Assembly: GCF_014904705.1 (NCBI RefSeq)
Contig: NZ_JACZCQ010000005.1
Span: 1-64,000, forward strand
Direction: 5' to 3'
Source: Nisaea sediminum
Lineage (GTDB): Bacteria; Pseudomonadota; Alphaproteobacteria; Thalassobaculales; Thalassobaculaceae
Length of the DNA: 64,000 bases
Part shown: piece by piece, positions 43,737-53,512 of the stretch
How the letters are laid out: every line of letters begins with the position of its first letter
Position numbering within the stretch: the stretch's first letter is position 1
The notes under the pieces: generated by a model
Told to the model about the DNA's origin: nothing
Seen by the model: the letters and a program-made list of their open reading frames with translations, nothing else
Databases searched by the model: none
Made by a program: the position numbers and the translations under genes

Positions 43737-44088
43737 GTACCGACGCAGGAACAGTGGAGGAATAGATACGATCGTTCATGTTTAGCGACAGCCGGCGACC
43801 GCGTATAGCCGGCAACTCGAACAGCCTTGGAGAGCATTCGGGGCCTTGGAACCATCGCCCGGAATATCTTGTTACGTCAGACAAAACCCGTAAAAAATTA
43901 ATCCACTATTGGAAAATGGCCGATTCTCATTCAATTTCAGCGGAAATCTGGATTAAGAATCAATTTTAACAAAGCGTAACATATTAATATTACGAAGTAT
44001 TTTATCAAATCAAACTTGCCGAACAGAATTTGATAACTAGCTTTCACTCCAAACCGCTGAAGCAGATTTTGCTTTTACTGACGTATAT
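43737..44088. other. AT-rich intergenic region without a gene
   Basis: 352 bp between divergent genes. The part from about 43860 to 44060 is visibly A+T-rich (by eye about one third G+C), with stretches such as ACATATTAATATTACG. No reading frame of note, repeat or RNA gene was recognised. It may hold promoters for the GT41-like gene and the PAS protein. Confidence 0.6.
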
Positions 44089-44634
44089 ATGGCAAACAAC
44101 GACAAACACTATGCCGGGACGGTAGCGGACGCAGCGGACCTGTCCCATCCGGAGCATCGCGCGCTGTTCGACCACTGGAAGGCGAACCGGCGCGGCGAGG
44201 ATGTCCCGCTGCGCAGCAGTTTCGACCCGCTGCAATTCCATCGCTCGATGCCGAGAATGGCGATCATCGAGCGCAGCGGCCCGCCGGACGCCTCTGTCTT
44301 CCGATATCGCCTTGCGGGCACCGAAATCGCGCGGCGCGCGGGCCGCGATCCGACCGGAAAGAGTTTCGAGGAGCTATACGAAGGAAACTATCTCGAGACC
44401 GCGAACCGGACCTATCGCGAGATATCCGAATCGGGCCAAGCGCATTTCTCACAGCGTGTCTTCACGATCGGCGGCGAAAGCGGAAACCTGCGGTATGACC
44501 GGCTCATCCTGCCTTACAGTTCCAACGGGTCGTCGGTCGACCAGTTCGTGCTGCTGATCGTCGTCGTCGAGCAGGACGCGCCGGTGAAACAGGTGGGCAG
44601 CTTTTCCATATTCGGCAGGAAGCGGAACAAATAA
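44089..44634 (+). CDS. PAS_5 domain protein
   Basis: A 181-residue protein of the PAS_5 type. HRALFDHWKANRRGEDVPLRSSFDP, then FRYRLAGTEIARRAGRDPTGK and LRYDRLILPYSSNG are characteristic. This small, single-domain family is expanded in Rhodospirillales and has no catalytic domain; the PAS fold may bind a ligand or partner. The terminator at 44640 lies just after it and serves trxA on the other strand. Compare 61101-61568. Confidence 0.8.
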   Translation: MANNDKHYAGTVADAADLSHPEHRALFDHWKANRRGEDVPLRSSFDPLQFHRSMPRMAIIERSGPPDASVFRYRLAGTEIARRAGRDPTGKSFEELYEGNYLETANRTYREISESGQAHFSQRVFTIGGESGNLRYDRLILPYSSNGSSVDQFVLLIVVVEQDAPVKQVGSFSIFGRKRNK

Positions 44635-44662
44635 AAAAAACAGGCGCCGAAACGGCGCCTGT
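44633..44662 (-). terminator. Terminator of the trxA transcript
   Basis: A stem of ACAGGCGCCG with CGGCGCCTGT (44640-44662) and, on the minus strand, a run of T (A 44633-44640 on the plus strand) after the stem. This is a strong intrinsic terminator for the minus-strand gene string ending at trxA; it also lies directly after the PAS gene stop and may work for it in reverse. Confidence 0.85.
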
Positions 44663-44693
44663 TCCTATCGATTCTGCTGGATCCCGGCCCCGA

Positions 44694-45014
44694 TCAGAGC
44701 GCTTCGTCGACCCACTGCTGCAGCTGGGCCTTCGGCATCGCGCCCATCTTGGTCGCGGCGACCTGACCGTCCTTGAACAGGATCAGCGTCGGAATGCCGC
44801 GCACACCGTATTGCTGCGGGGTCTGCGGGTTCTCGTCGATATTGATCTTGGCGACGGTGACGCGGTCGCCCATCGACTGCGCCACTTCCTCGAGCGCCGG
44901 TGCGATCGCCTTGCAGGGGCCGCACCATTCGGCCCAGAAATCGACCAGAACCGGCTTGTCGGAGTTCAGAACGCTGTCGGAGAAACTTGAGTCGGTAACC
45001 GTAACCGTCGACAT
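44694..45014 (-). CDS. trxA: Thioredoxin 1
   Basis: A 106-residue thioredoxin from ATG 45014 (GAGGAAG upstream). The active site WCGPC is at residues 30-34 within LVDFWAEWCGPCKAIAP; the cis-proline block GIPTLILFKDGQ follows. General protein disulfide reductant. Last gene of the run divL-tsaE-amgK-murU-addB-addA-trxA, a neighbourhood conserved in Alphaproteobacteria. Confidence 0.97.
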   Translation of the reverse strand: MSTVTVTDSSFSDSVLNSDKPVLVDFWAEWCGPCKAIAPALEEVAQSMGDRVTVAKINIDENPQTPQQYGVRGIPTLILFKDGQVAATKMGAMPKAQLQQWVDEAL

Positions 45015-45150
45015 GGGGGCTTCCTCGTTTGCCTTGTCTCGCATGCCGGGCTCCCACCCTTGCATGAACCGTGAATCTAGGAAGCGTCGGCAGCCCCGTC
45101 AAGACAACCGGCACGGGCCCAACGTTTCCAAGGGGGAAAGGGCATACCCC

Positions 45151-48100
45151 TCAACCGGCACGGGCGCCGGGCGCGTATGAGTCGAGCAGATCCGGCGGCA
45201 GTTCGGTCAGGAACGGACCGTCCGTCCAGAGCAGCAGGCAGCGGACCTTGCGGCCTTCGAACATGCCGGCGAGCAGCGCCCGGTAGGCCGCCATCTGCTT
45301 CAGATAGACTGCCGGCACGTCCTCCAGCCGCTCCGGCGGCGGCCGGTTGGTCTTGAAGTCGACCACCGTCACGCGGCCCTCTTCCACCAGCAGCCGGTCG
45401 ATCTGACCGGACACGACCGTGATCCCGCCCTCTCCGGTCGCGACCTGACCGACGATCGGCACCTCGGCACGCGAGGCGGACGCGAAAAGTCCGGCCCAGT
45501 CCGGATGCTCCAGTACCGTCATGACCTCGTCGAGATAGCGAGCCGCCACATCGGGCGCGAGATCGTGCAGCGGGCGCCCGAGGAAGGAGGCTCCCGCCTC
45601 CCGACGGCGCTCTGCGGGCATGTCCGGAAGGACCTGGAGCATACGGTGGATAAGCTGCCCGCGCTTGAAGCGTCCCTGGTCCACGAGAGAGAGCGGGGAG
45701 CGCAGCGCCGGTTCCGGGTCGCTCGGCCGAGACGGCATCAACGGGCGCGGCGGAACGGGCTCCGGTGCGGGTTGCGACTGTGCCCAGCCGGGCACCGCCT
45801 TCTTCGCGTCCGCGGGAACGATCGTTTCGGACGGCGGCGCCACATCCCTTTCCTGCGGCGTTTCGTGTCGGAGCAACGGGAGGTCCGAGCCGGACGCGGC
45901 ACTGATCGCGCTGTCTTCGATTTCTGACGCCAGATCGGCCATCGCGGCGCGCACCAGATCGTACCAGTTGCCTTCGGGCGCCCGCTGCTTGGTTGCCCAT
46001 CCGCCGACATAGAGCCGGTCCTCGGCGCGGGTCATCGCGACATAAAGCAGGCGGCGATATTCTTCGTTCCGTTTGCGCTCGGCGGCCTCCTTCGCATCGC
46101 TGCTGGCCGCCGCGTCCTCCGCCTTCGCCGGGGCGCAGAGCGGAACCGGCACGCCGTCGTCGGACTGGCTCCAGAGGATCTTCGCCGTACCGCGCGGGAC
46201 CTGAAGGGTGTCCGGCATGAAGACGATCGGCGCCTGCAGGCCCTTGGAGCCGTGCACCGTCATCACACGGACCCGCCCGCCCTCGCCGCCTTCCATGTCG
46301 CGCTTGATGTCGCTCTCCGATGCCTCAAGCCAATGCAGGAAACCCTGCAAGGACGGCACATGGCCGCGCTCGTATTCCAGCGCCTGGGCAAGGAACTCGT
46401 CGAGCGGGTCCGCCGCCTCTATACCGAGCCGCTCAAGGATCCGCCGCCGGCCGCTCGGCTCGCCTTCGGCGAGAATTCCGGCGAAGAGCTCGTAGGGTGG
46501 CATCGTGTCGGTGCGGGCGAGATAGGAACTCAGCAGCTCGTCGGCACGGGCGAAGGAAGCCTTTTCCGGCGCACGGCGACGCAGCTCGCGCCAGAGCCGC
46601 CTCTCCTTGCGGTTCCAGGCAAGCTCAAAAAGCTCGTCCTCGTCGAGCCCGATCAGTGGGCTCTTCAATACCGTCGCGAGCGTCAGGTCGTCCTCCGGCA
46701 GCAGCAGGAAGCGGCCGAGGGCGATCAGATCCATGACCGCGATCTGGTCGCTCAGCACCATGCGATCGACACCGGCGACGTCGATGTCCCGTTCCTTCAG
46801 GGCCCGCACCATCTCGTGCACGAAACCGCCGCGCCGGCGCACCAGCACCATGATGTCGCCGGGGCCAATCGGCCGGCCTTTTGAGGGCAGGATTTCTCCC
46901 CGGTCGATCCACGACCGGATGCGCCCGGCGATCGCGCCGGCGAGCCGGGAGGCCGGATTGTCGAGCCCGCGCTGGGCGAGCGGCAGGGCCCAACTCCCTT
47001 CCTCCTCGCTTTCGGCCGGCAGGAAGGGCGGCCAGACTTCGACCAGGCTCGCATCGCCGCCGCGCGAAACGCCATGGCGGATCGAGAGCAGCTCGCCGTT
47101 GCCATCCGCCTCAAGGACTCCTTCTCCCGCCGGACGGCTGTTGAAGAGCCGGTCGACCAGCCCCAGCACCGCCGCACCCGAGCGGAAGGAGACCTCCAGG
47201 TCGACCGAGGCCCAGGCCCCTTCCGCCGCAGCCACGCGCTCCGCGAAATGCCTGCGCATGCGCAGGAACCCTTCAGGGTCGGCGCGCTGGAAAGAGAAGA
47301 TCGACTGTTTCACGTCGCCGACCGCGAAGATGCTGCGCCCGGCATCCCGCGCTTCTTCGTAGGCACCTTCGCCGGCGAAGAATTCCTCGGTCAGCGCCTG
47401 CACCACTTCCCACTGCTCGGGGTTGGTGTCCTGCGCCTCGTCGATCAGGATGTGATCAAGGCCACCATCGAGCTTGAACAGCACCCAGGCGGCAACGCCC
47501 GGCCGTTTCAGCAGGTCGCAGACCGTGGCGACCAGATCCTCGAAATCGACCAGCGCGCCGCGCCGTTTCCCCGCCTCGTAGCCGTCCAACACCGCAGCAG
47601 AAATGCGCAACACCGCAGAGGTGCGCTCGGCAAGACCGTGGGCGTTGAGACGCTCCTTCAGGGCGATCAGCCGCTCACCCTCGCGGGCGAGCACGGTTTC
47701 TATATCGGCGAAGAGCTCCAAAGCCGCCTTCGTCGCCAGCCGCTTGCGCATTTCCCCTGCGCCGGTGAGGAAGACACTGCAATAGCTCTCGAAGAGTTCA
47801 GACCGTCTCGCACCTTCCGCCACGAGGAAGTCGGCGAGCGCGGCCCCGCGCTCCATATCCGTCTTGCTGCTTTCCACGAGAGCTTCTGCGGCACGGCGTA
47901 GCCCGACGAGATCAAGCGCACTGTCGGCAAGCCCGTCACGCAGCACCGTTTCGGCAGTCTCGTCCGGCGGCAGATCGAGATGTGTTCTGAGCGCCGCGTC
48001 GATCCTGTCCCTGCCACCGATCGCCTCGATGAAGCGGGCGAGCCGGGCGCGTTCCTGCAGCAATTCAGAGACCAGCCCGTCGAAGGTTTCCTCGGCGAAA

Positions 48101-48672
48101 CGGCGGTTGATCAGGCGGAGCGCCTGGCCGAGCACGCTCTCGGGATCGGCGGCGGCCAGGTTCAGCACCCGGTCGCGCGCGTCCCAGAGCCGCTCGTCGG
48201 CGGTGCGATCGTCCATGACCTGGAAATGCGGCGGCAGGCCGGCCTCGAGGGGGAAGCGCTTCAGCACCGCCTGGCAAAAGGCGTGGATGGTCTGGATCTT
48301 GAGGCCGCCGGGCGTGTCCAGCGTGCGGGCGAAGAGGCGTCGGGCGAGCGCGATATGGTCCTGCGCCGGCTGTCTGCCGAGCAGCTTCTCCAGCTGCCCG
48401 CTTAGTTCCGTCTCGCCGGTGACCGCCCATTCCGAGAGCTTGCCGGAGATGCGCGCCGACATTTCCGCCGCCGCGGCCTTGGTGAAGGTGAGACAGAGAA
48501 TACGGCCCGGATCGGCACCCGCGAGCAAGAGGTTCAGCACCCGGTCGGTCAGCACCTTGGTCTTACCGGTCCCGGCCGAAGCCGCGACCCAGACCGATGC
48601 GGCCGGGTCGGCGGCCCGGCGCTGCGCCCGGTCGGCCTCCTGGATCACCGCTGTCGGATCGTGCTCGGCCAT
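45151..48672 (-). CDS. addA: Double-strand break repair helicase AddA
   Basis: A 1173-residue UvrD-type helicase-nuclease. Walker A ASAGTGKT at residues 31-38, DEXX box IDEAQDTNPEQW near 395-410, helicase motif VMTVHGSKGLQAPIVFMPD in the middle, and a C-terminal RecB-like nuclease with VVDFKTNRPP near 1100. With AddB it processes DNA ends for RecA loading. Starts one base after the addB stop. Confidence 0.96.
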   Translation of the reverse strand: MAEHDPTAVIQEADRAQRRAADPAASVWVAASAGTGKTKVLTDRVLNLLLAGADPGRILCLTFTKAAAAEMSARISGKLSEWAVTGETELSGQLEKLLGRQPAQDHIALARRLFARTLDTPGGLKIQTIHAFCQAVLKRFPLEAGLPPHFQVMDDRTADERLWDARDRVLNLAAADPESVLGQALRLINRRFAEETFDGLVSELLQERARLARFIEAIGGRDRIDAALRTHLDLPPDETAETVLRDGLADSALDLVGLRRAAEALVESSKTDMERGAALADFLVAEGARRSELFESYCSVFLTGAGEMRKRLATKAALELFADIETVLAREGERLIALKERLNAHGLAERTSAVLRISAAVLDGYEAGKRRGALVDFEDLVATVCDLLKRPGVAAWVLFKLDGGLDHILIDEAQDTNPEQWEVVQALTEEFFAGEGAYEEARDAGRSIFAVGDVKQSIFSFQRADPEGFLRMRRHFAERVAAAEGAWASVDLEVSFRSGAAVLGLVDRLFNSRPAGEGVLEADGNGELLSIRHGVSRGGDASLVEVWPPFLPAESEEEGSWALPLAQRGLDNPASRLAGAIAGRIRSWIDRGEILPSKGRPIGPGDIMVLVRRRGGFVHEMVRALKERDIDVAGVDRMVLSDQIAVMDLIALGRFLLLPEDDLTLATVLKSPLIGLDEDELFELAWNRKERRLWRELRRRAPEKASFARADELLSSYLARTDTMPPYELFAGILAEGEPSGRRRILERLGIEAADPLDEFLAQALEYERGHVPSLQGFLHWLEASESDIKRDMEGGEGGRVRVMTVHGSKGLQAPIVFMPDTLQVPRGTAKILWSQSDDGVPVPLCAPAKAEDAAASSDAKEAAERKRNEEYRRLLYVAMTRAEDRLYVGGWATKQRAPEGNWYDLVRAAMADLASEIEDSAISAASGSDLPLLRHETPQERDVAPPSETIVPADAKKAVPGWAQSQPAPEPVPPRPLMPSRPSDPEPALRSPLSLVDQGRFKRGQLIHRMLQVLPDMPAERRREAGASFLGRPLHDLAPDVAARYLDEVMTVLEHPDWAGLFASASRAEVPIVGQVATGEGGITVVSGQIDRLLVEEGRVTVVDFKTNRPPPERLEDVPAVYLKQMAAYRALLAGMFEGRKVRCLLLWTDGPFLTELPPDLLDSYAPGARAG

Positions 48673-48673
48673 C

Positions 48674-51670
48674 TCAGGACAGCTCCCCGCCGGCGGACCA
48701 TTCCTTCACCCGCGCCAGATGCTCGTAGTCGGAATAGCGCGGTGCATATTCCGGCGCCGGGCGCGACCGGTACGGCGTTTCCGGATCGTCGAAGGTCCTG
48801 ATGAGATTGAGCAACCCCTCCTCGGCCTCGGTGACCAGCGTCTCGACAGCCGCCTTGATCGCCTTGCGCTCCCCCGCCGGATCGCCGCCGCTGAGCCGCC
48901 AGTATTCAAGCGCCTCGACAGCGCCTTCCGGCACACCCTCGAACCCGCCCATGGAAAGGATCAGCGCCTCGAGCGGCAATTGCGGCGAGTACCCGGCCGT
49001 CACCTGGCTTTCCGTCGGTGGCGCGCCGGTCTTGAAGTCGATGATCGCAAAGCCGCCATCCGCCAGAAGCTCGATCCGGTCGGCCTCGCAATTCAGATCG
49101 ACCGGGTCCCTCAACCCGCGCACGGTCACGTGGCCCTTCTTCTCCGTCCAGATCGCGGCGATACCGGACCGGCGAACCCGTTCGGTCTCGACGAACCAAT
49201 CGGCGATACGCTCGAAGCGCGGCCACCAGAAGGCCTGCACCGAGGGATGCGCCATCTCACGGGCGAACTCGCCGCGTCCAATCTCGATCAGACGCTCCAG
49301 CGCGCCCGGCGGGATGTCCCGCGGGAACTCGTTGGTGAAAAGTTCCAGCGCCCGGTGGATCATCGTGCCCCGGTCCGCCGCGCCCGGATCGGCGTCCAGC
49401 GGATCCAGCGACCGCAAGCCGAGCACCCGCTTGGCATAGATCGCATAGGGATCGCGCACCCAGGTCTCGATCTCGGTGACGGAGAAGCGGCGCGGACGGG
49501 CTGCAAGCGGCGGACGCGGGGTCGGCGGCTTCACGGGCTCGACCTTGCGCGGCCTATCCAGTTCTTGCTGCCAGTGCGGATAATCCGCCACCGGACGGCG
49601 CACCTTTTCTGTGAGCTGCAACGCGCGGAGTACGGTGTCCATACGCAGCCACCATCGCGACGCGACGGTCGGCGCGCCCTCGACCCGTTCAGCCCGGGTC
49701 AGCACCACTTCGGGCGCCGAGGCGGCCATCTGGAAATCGTGCGCAGAGAGCCCGATGCGGCGCTCCGGCGCGGGCAGGCCGAACTCGGCGCGCATCGGCC
49801 GGCTCATCCAGGGATCGGCGCCCGGATCGGGCGGCCAGGTGCCTTCGTTCAGCCCGCCGAGGATCATCAGGTCGTATTGCTGCAAACGCCCTTCGAGCGG
49901 TCCGAGAATGGCGAGACGCGGATGGGTCCCGTAGCGGGGACGGTGCACCCGTCCGGCCAACAAGGCCTCCAATAGGGAGAGGTAGTCGCGACCGTCGATC
50001 CGGGGAAAGTCGCGGGCGGATTCGGCAAGCTCGGCGAGGAAGTTCGCCGCATCCTCGCCCGCCTCTCCGGCCCAGAGCCGCTTGTCGCCACTCTCCTCGT
50101 CGGTCGCCGCCAGCGCCTCGGCGACCGCGTTATGGGCGGAGAGCAGGTCGATCAGCGAGACTTCGTCGCTCCGCAGCAACTCCGAGAAGAATTCGGCCGG
50201 CTCGGCAAGCCGGTCGATCCAGGCACGCATGTCGCTCCGGTCGTCTTCGTCGAACGCCTCCTCGACGGCCGCGATCAGGCCTGCCGGACCCGGCGCGGGG
50301 CGTGGCCCGCGCAGCACCTGGCGTTCGAGGGTCCGCACACGGCGGCGGAAACGCGGCTGCGCCATGCCGCCGGCGGCGAGAGGGTGCTTCAAGGCGGCGA
50401 GCAGCGGCACCGGCGCACAGGCCTCGGCCGCCATGTCCGCCGTTGCCAGCCAGAAGGTCATCGGCAGAGTCGCGGCAAGCGGCTGGCCGGCGGAATCGTC
50501 GACCTCGACCTCCCAGCGCCGGAGAGCGGCTTTCACACGACGGGCGAGCACCCGGTCCGGCGTGACCAGCGCGGCGGTGCGGGTCTGATCCTCCAGCGCC
50601 TCGCGCAACATCAACGCGATGGTCTCCGCCTCCTCGTGATGGCTCGGGCAGCTCAGCACCGAGAGTCCCACGGTCCCACTGGTCAGGAGTTCCTGATCCG
50701 TCTCCGCGAGGCGGCGCCAGGCTTCCGTGGTCTCGGCCGGGCGCAGCACTTCCTGGATCAGCCGGGCACGGGCCGCGCGGGTTGTGCGGGCACCGGAGAC
50801 GGGCCAGTGCTGGACCTCTTCCCTCGTCTTGCCAAGTCGCTTCAGCAACAGGGCGAGATTGTGCTGGGCATGCCCGCTGTCCTCCTCGATCGCGCTCCAG
50901 GTCGCCGCGTCCGCGTCCCGGTCGAGCCCTGGAAGTACGACGGAGCCGCGCGGCAGACCGAGCACCGCGCCCATCAGGCGGGCCGTCGCCGGGATACTGC
51001 CGGTCGAGCCGGCGACGATCACCGGATCCTCGGGCGGGCTCGCGGCCCAGAGCGCGGCAAGCCGATCGACCAGGGCCACGTGCCGGAGCGGCGCCTCCAT
51101 CGCGCCCTCCTCGGCCAGCATGGCGGGCCAGAACTCGGTCGCGATGGAGAGGAATTCCACCACTTCCTGCCAGTGGGCGGCGTAGCGCTCGCGCGCAAGA
51201 CCGGCGAGCCCTTCGTAACTCACCTGCTCGGTATGGACCTGATCGAGAAAGCGCGCGAGTTCGCCCGCGAGCAGGGCCGCGTGATCGACCCCGGCGGCAT
51301 GGATCGCGGAACCGCTGTCCTTGCGCTCGAGGAAGCGCTGGACGAGCTGGGTCAGCAGGAGCTGTCGGCGGAGGCCAGGAACGGCGGGCGGCAAATCCCC
51401 CGCGGCGACGGCACCGTCGAGGCCGCCGAAAGCGCCCTCGTCATCGTCGATATCGCCGACCGGGCGGAGCGAGGGAAGCAGCATCGGCCGCCCGTTGCCG
51501 AGGCGAAGGAAACTGTCGCGCAGGGTGCGGACCGCACGCCGGGTCGGCAGCAGCACGGACATCCGGGCGAGTACCATCGGATCCTCACCGGCCTCCTGCC
51601 AGAGGCCCCGCGCCAGCGTGTCGGCGAACCCGTCTGTCGCCGCGATGGCATAGAGCCCGCCGATCCCCAT
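48674..51670 (-). CDS. addB: Double-strand break repair protein AddB
   Basis: A 998-residue partner of AddA. The start MGIGGLYAIAATDGFADTLA and the degenerate helicase stretch LPTRRAVRTLRDSFLR fit alphaproteobacterial AddB. The C-terminal nuclease has IIDFKTGAPPTESQ. The cysteines forming an Fe-S cluster in Bacillus AddB were not recognised. Directly upstream of addA on the same strand. Confidence 0.94.
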   Translation of the reverse strand: MGIGGLYAIAATDGFADTLARGLWQEAGEDPMVLARMSVLLPTRRAVRTLRDSFLRLGNGRPMLLPSLRPVGDIDDDEGAFGGLDGAVAAGDLPPAVPGLRRQLLLTQLVQRFLERKDSGSAIHAAGVDHAALLAGELARFLDQVHTEQVSYEGLAGLARERYAAHWQEVVEFLSIATEFWPAMLAEEGAMEAPLRHVALVDRLAALWAASPPEDPVIVAGSTGSIPATARLMGAVLGLPRGSVVLPGLDRDADAATWSAIEEDSGHAQHNLALLLKRLGKTREEVQHWPVSGARTTRAARARLIQEVLRPAETTEAWRRLAETDQELLTSGTVGLSVLSCPSHHEEAETIALMLREALEDQTRTAALVTPDRVLARRVKAALRRWEVEVDDSAGQPLAATLPMTFWLATADMAAEACAPVPLLAALKHPLAAGGMAQPRFRRRVRTLERQVLRGPRPAPGPAGLIAAVEEAFDEDDRSDMRAWIDRLAEPAEFFSELLRSDEVSLIDLLSAHNAVAEALAATDEESGDKRLWAGEAGEDAANFLAELAESARDFPRIDGRDYLSLLEALLAGRVHRPRYGTHPRLAILGPLEGRLQQYDLMILGGLNEGTWPPDPGADPWMSRPMRAEFGLPAPERRIGLSAHDFQMAASAPEVVLTRAERVEGAPTVASRWWLRMDTVLRALQLTEKVRRPVADYPHWQQELDRPRKVEPVKPPTPRPPLAARPRRFSVTEIETWVRDPYAIYAKRVLGLRSLDPLDADPGAADRGTMIHRALELFTNEFPRDIPPGALERLIEIGRGEFAREMAHPSVQAFWWPRFERIADWFVETERVRRSGIAAIWTEKKGHVTVRGLRDPVDLNCEADRIELLADGGFAIIDFKTGAPPTESQVTAGYSPQLPLEALILSMGGFEGVPEGAVEALEYWRLSGGDPAGERKAIKAAVETLVTEAEEGLLNLIRTFDDPETPYRSRPAPEYAPRYSDYEHLARVKEWSAGGELS

Positions 51671-51693
51671 GGAGCCTCCCCCGGTGGCGGATT

Positions 51694-52458
51694 TCAGAAG
51701 AACGGCACGTCCGGAACGTGACCCTGGGCATAGAGATGCCGCGCCGTCTCGAGATCCTCATTGGTGCTGATATGGTACCAGAGACCGTCATGCAGGGCAC
51801 CGTAGAGCCGTCCTGCCTCCTGCGCCTTGTCATAGAGCAGGTTGAGCGAAAACGCCCCTTCGGGCGCGCCCTCGAAGAGATGCGGATGCAGGATGGAGGC
51901 GCCCATATAGGCATAGGGCGCGACGCGGCGCTCCTCGCGGCGGGTCAGGCGGCCTTCCGGATCCATGGTGAAATCGCCATAACCGTGCCAGCCGGGCACG
52001 CGCGAGAAGGGATGCATCAGCAGCAGCGCATCCATCGCCTTGCCGTCCCAGGCCTCGGCGAGCCGCGCCAGGGTGGGCTTCATCGCATCGACCCAGAGGC
52101 TGTCGCCATTGATCACGAAGAACGGCTTGTCGCCGAGCAGCGGCAGGGCTTTCGCGACGCCGCCTCCGGTCTCCAGCAGTTCCTCTTCCCGGCTGAAGAC
52201 AATCTCGACATCCCCTCGGCTGCCGAGGTGCTTCTCGATCTGCTCCCCGAGATGGAAGGTGTTCACCACCACCTTCTTCACGCCGACGGCGGCCACCCGG
52301 TCGAGGATGTGATCGATCAGCGCCTTGCCGTCGACCTCGATCAGGGGTTTCGGTGTCTTGTCCGTCAACGGCGCCAGGCGCGTCCCCTTGCCGGCCGCGA
52401 GAATCATCGCGGTCTCCGGGATCGTTACCTTTTTCGTCTTCAGTCTGGTGAGCAGCAT
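51694..52458 (-). CDS. murU: N-acetylmuramate-1-phosphate uridylyltransferase-type nucleotidyltransferase (MurU-like)
   Basis: A 254-residue nucleotidyltransferase. AMILAAGKGTRLAPLTDKTPKPLIEVDGK is the signature loop with the Mg-binding and UTP-binding residues; VINGDSLW carries the catalytic Asp. Genes next to amgK usually encode MurU, which turns MurNAc-1-P into UDP-MurNAc in wall recycling. A general sugar-nucleotide enzyme is the alternative. 16 bp from the kinase gene. Confidence 0.8.
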   Translation of the reverse strand: MLLTRLKTKKVTIPETAMILAAGKGTRLAPLTDKTPKPLIEVDGKALIDHILDRVAAVGVKKVVVNTFHLGEQIEKHLGSRGDVEIVFSREEELLETGGGVAKALPLLGDKPFFVINGDSLWVDAMKPTLARLAEAWDGKAMDALLLMHPFSRVPGWHGYGDFTMDPEGRLTRREERRVAPYAYMGASILHPHLFEGAPEGAFSLNLLYDKAQEAGRLYGALHDGLWYHISTNEDLETARHLYAQGHVPDVPFF

Positions 52459-52474
52459 GGCGGTCGGATGTTCC

Positions 52475-53512
52475 TCAAGGCGCGCGGCCGCCCGGCGGCG
52501 GCGTCACACGGTAATCGTCTGGCACGTGTTTTTCGATCCAATCCCGCACCGGTGCAAGAGCGTCGTCCGAAAAATTCTCCATCGTGAGACGCCACATCCT
52601 GTCGATGAAGCGAAGATAGGAGTGATTTCCCAAGAGCACGGACTGACGGGCAAAGCCTCCGATATTCTTCAGATGCCGTTGCGCGCCCAACACGTGGTAG
52701 GATCGAACGAAGCCTTCTCTGTCTGTGATATTGCGTGCAGATTCGAAGAATCTCGCACTGACTTCGTCGACGATAGCGGTCGAAATATCGCGCCGGCAAT
52801 CCTGCAGGAGTGAAACGAGGTCGTAGCTTGCCGGCCCGATCACCGCATCCTGGAAATCCAACAAGCCGCAGGCCGCGAGATCCCGCCGGTCCGACAGCAC
52901 CATCATATTGTCGACGTGAAAATCGCGCAGCACCAGAACTTCGGGACCGGACCGGGCGGCCGGAAAGACCGATCGCCAAGCCTCGGCATATTCCTCGCGG
53001 GCGTCGTCCGGGATCGCAAGCCCGTGCGCTTTTCGCAAATACCAGTCCACGAACCGCATTGCCTCTTCCAGCAATTTCTCGTCGCTATAGGCTGGCACCC
53101 GGTCTCTGATTTCGGAAACGTCGCGCTGCGCCAGATCGCCAAGCAGATCGCCTGCAAGGCAATAGAGCTCGCGTTCCTCGTGCCCGGCAGCAAGGGCGCG
53201 GGTGTAAGTCAGGTCGCCAAGGTCTTCCAGCAGCAGGAAGCCCGCCTCCTTGTCGGCGGCGAGTATCTCGGGAACGCTGTAGCCGAAACCTTTCAGGATC
53301 TCCGCTATGTCGACGAATGGCCGGACATCCTCTTTGTCCGGCGGCGCGTCCATGACGATCGCGCGCTGCCCGTCCGGCCGGCTCAGGCGGAAATAGCGCC
53401 GGAAGGAGGCATCCGCCGCGAGTGCGTTTTCGGACGCGTCGGACCATCCGGCCGCGTCCCAGAAGGCCCTGCGTGCGAGCGCGCGAGGGCCCGATACGAA
53501 ACTGTCACTCAT
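52475..53512 (-). CDS. amgK: Anomeric MurNAc/GlcNAc kinase (AmgK-like) phosphotransferase
   Basis: A 345-residue phosphotransferase of the aminoglycoside phosphotransferase fold, from ATG 53512, which overlaps the tsaE stop. The motif RDFHVDN (residues 196-202) and LDFQDA (D219) are the catalytic loop and Mg site. N-terminal ASFRRYFRL matches the family. AmgK phosphorylates MurNAc at C1, feeding MurU and bypassing MurA; this pair confers low fosfomycin susceptibility in Pseudomonas. Confidence 0.82.
   Translation of the reverse strand: MSDSFVSGPRALARRAFWDAAGWSDASENALAADASFRRYFRLSRPDGQRAIVMDAPPDKEDVRPFVDIAEILKGFGYSVPEILAADKEAGFLLLEDLGDLTYTRALAAGHEERELYCLAGDLLGDLAQRDVSEIRDRVPAYSDEKLLEEAMRFVDWYLRKAHGLAIPDDAREEYAEAWRSVFPAARSGPEVLVLRDFHVDNMMVLSDRRDLAACGLLDFQDAVIGPASYDLVSLLQDCRRDISTAIVDEVSARFFESARNITDREGFVRSYHVLGAQRHLKNIGGFARQSVLLGNHSYLRFIDRMWRLTMENFSDDALAPVRDWIEKHVPDDYRVTPPPGGRAP

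Noticed and set aside
50132..51721. Long plus-strand open frame of 529 codons opposite addB
   Set aside because: High G+C creates long antisense frames; composition is Arg/Gly-rich without motifs, while addB on the minus strand is clearly coding.
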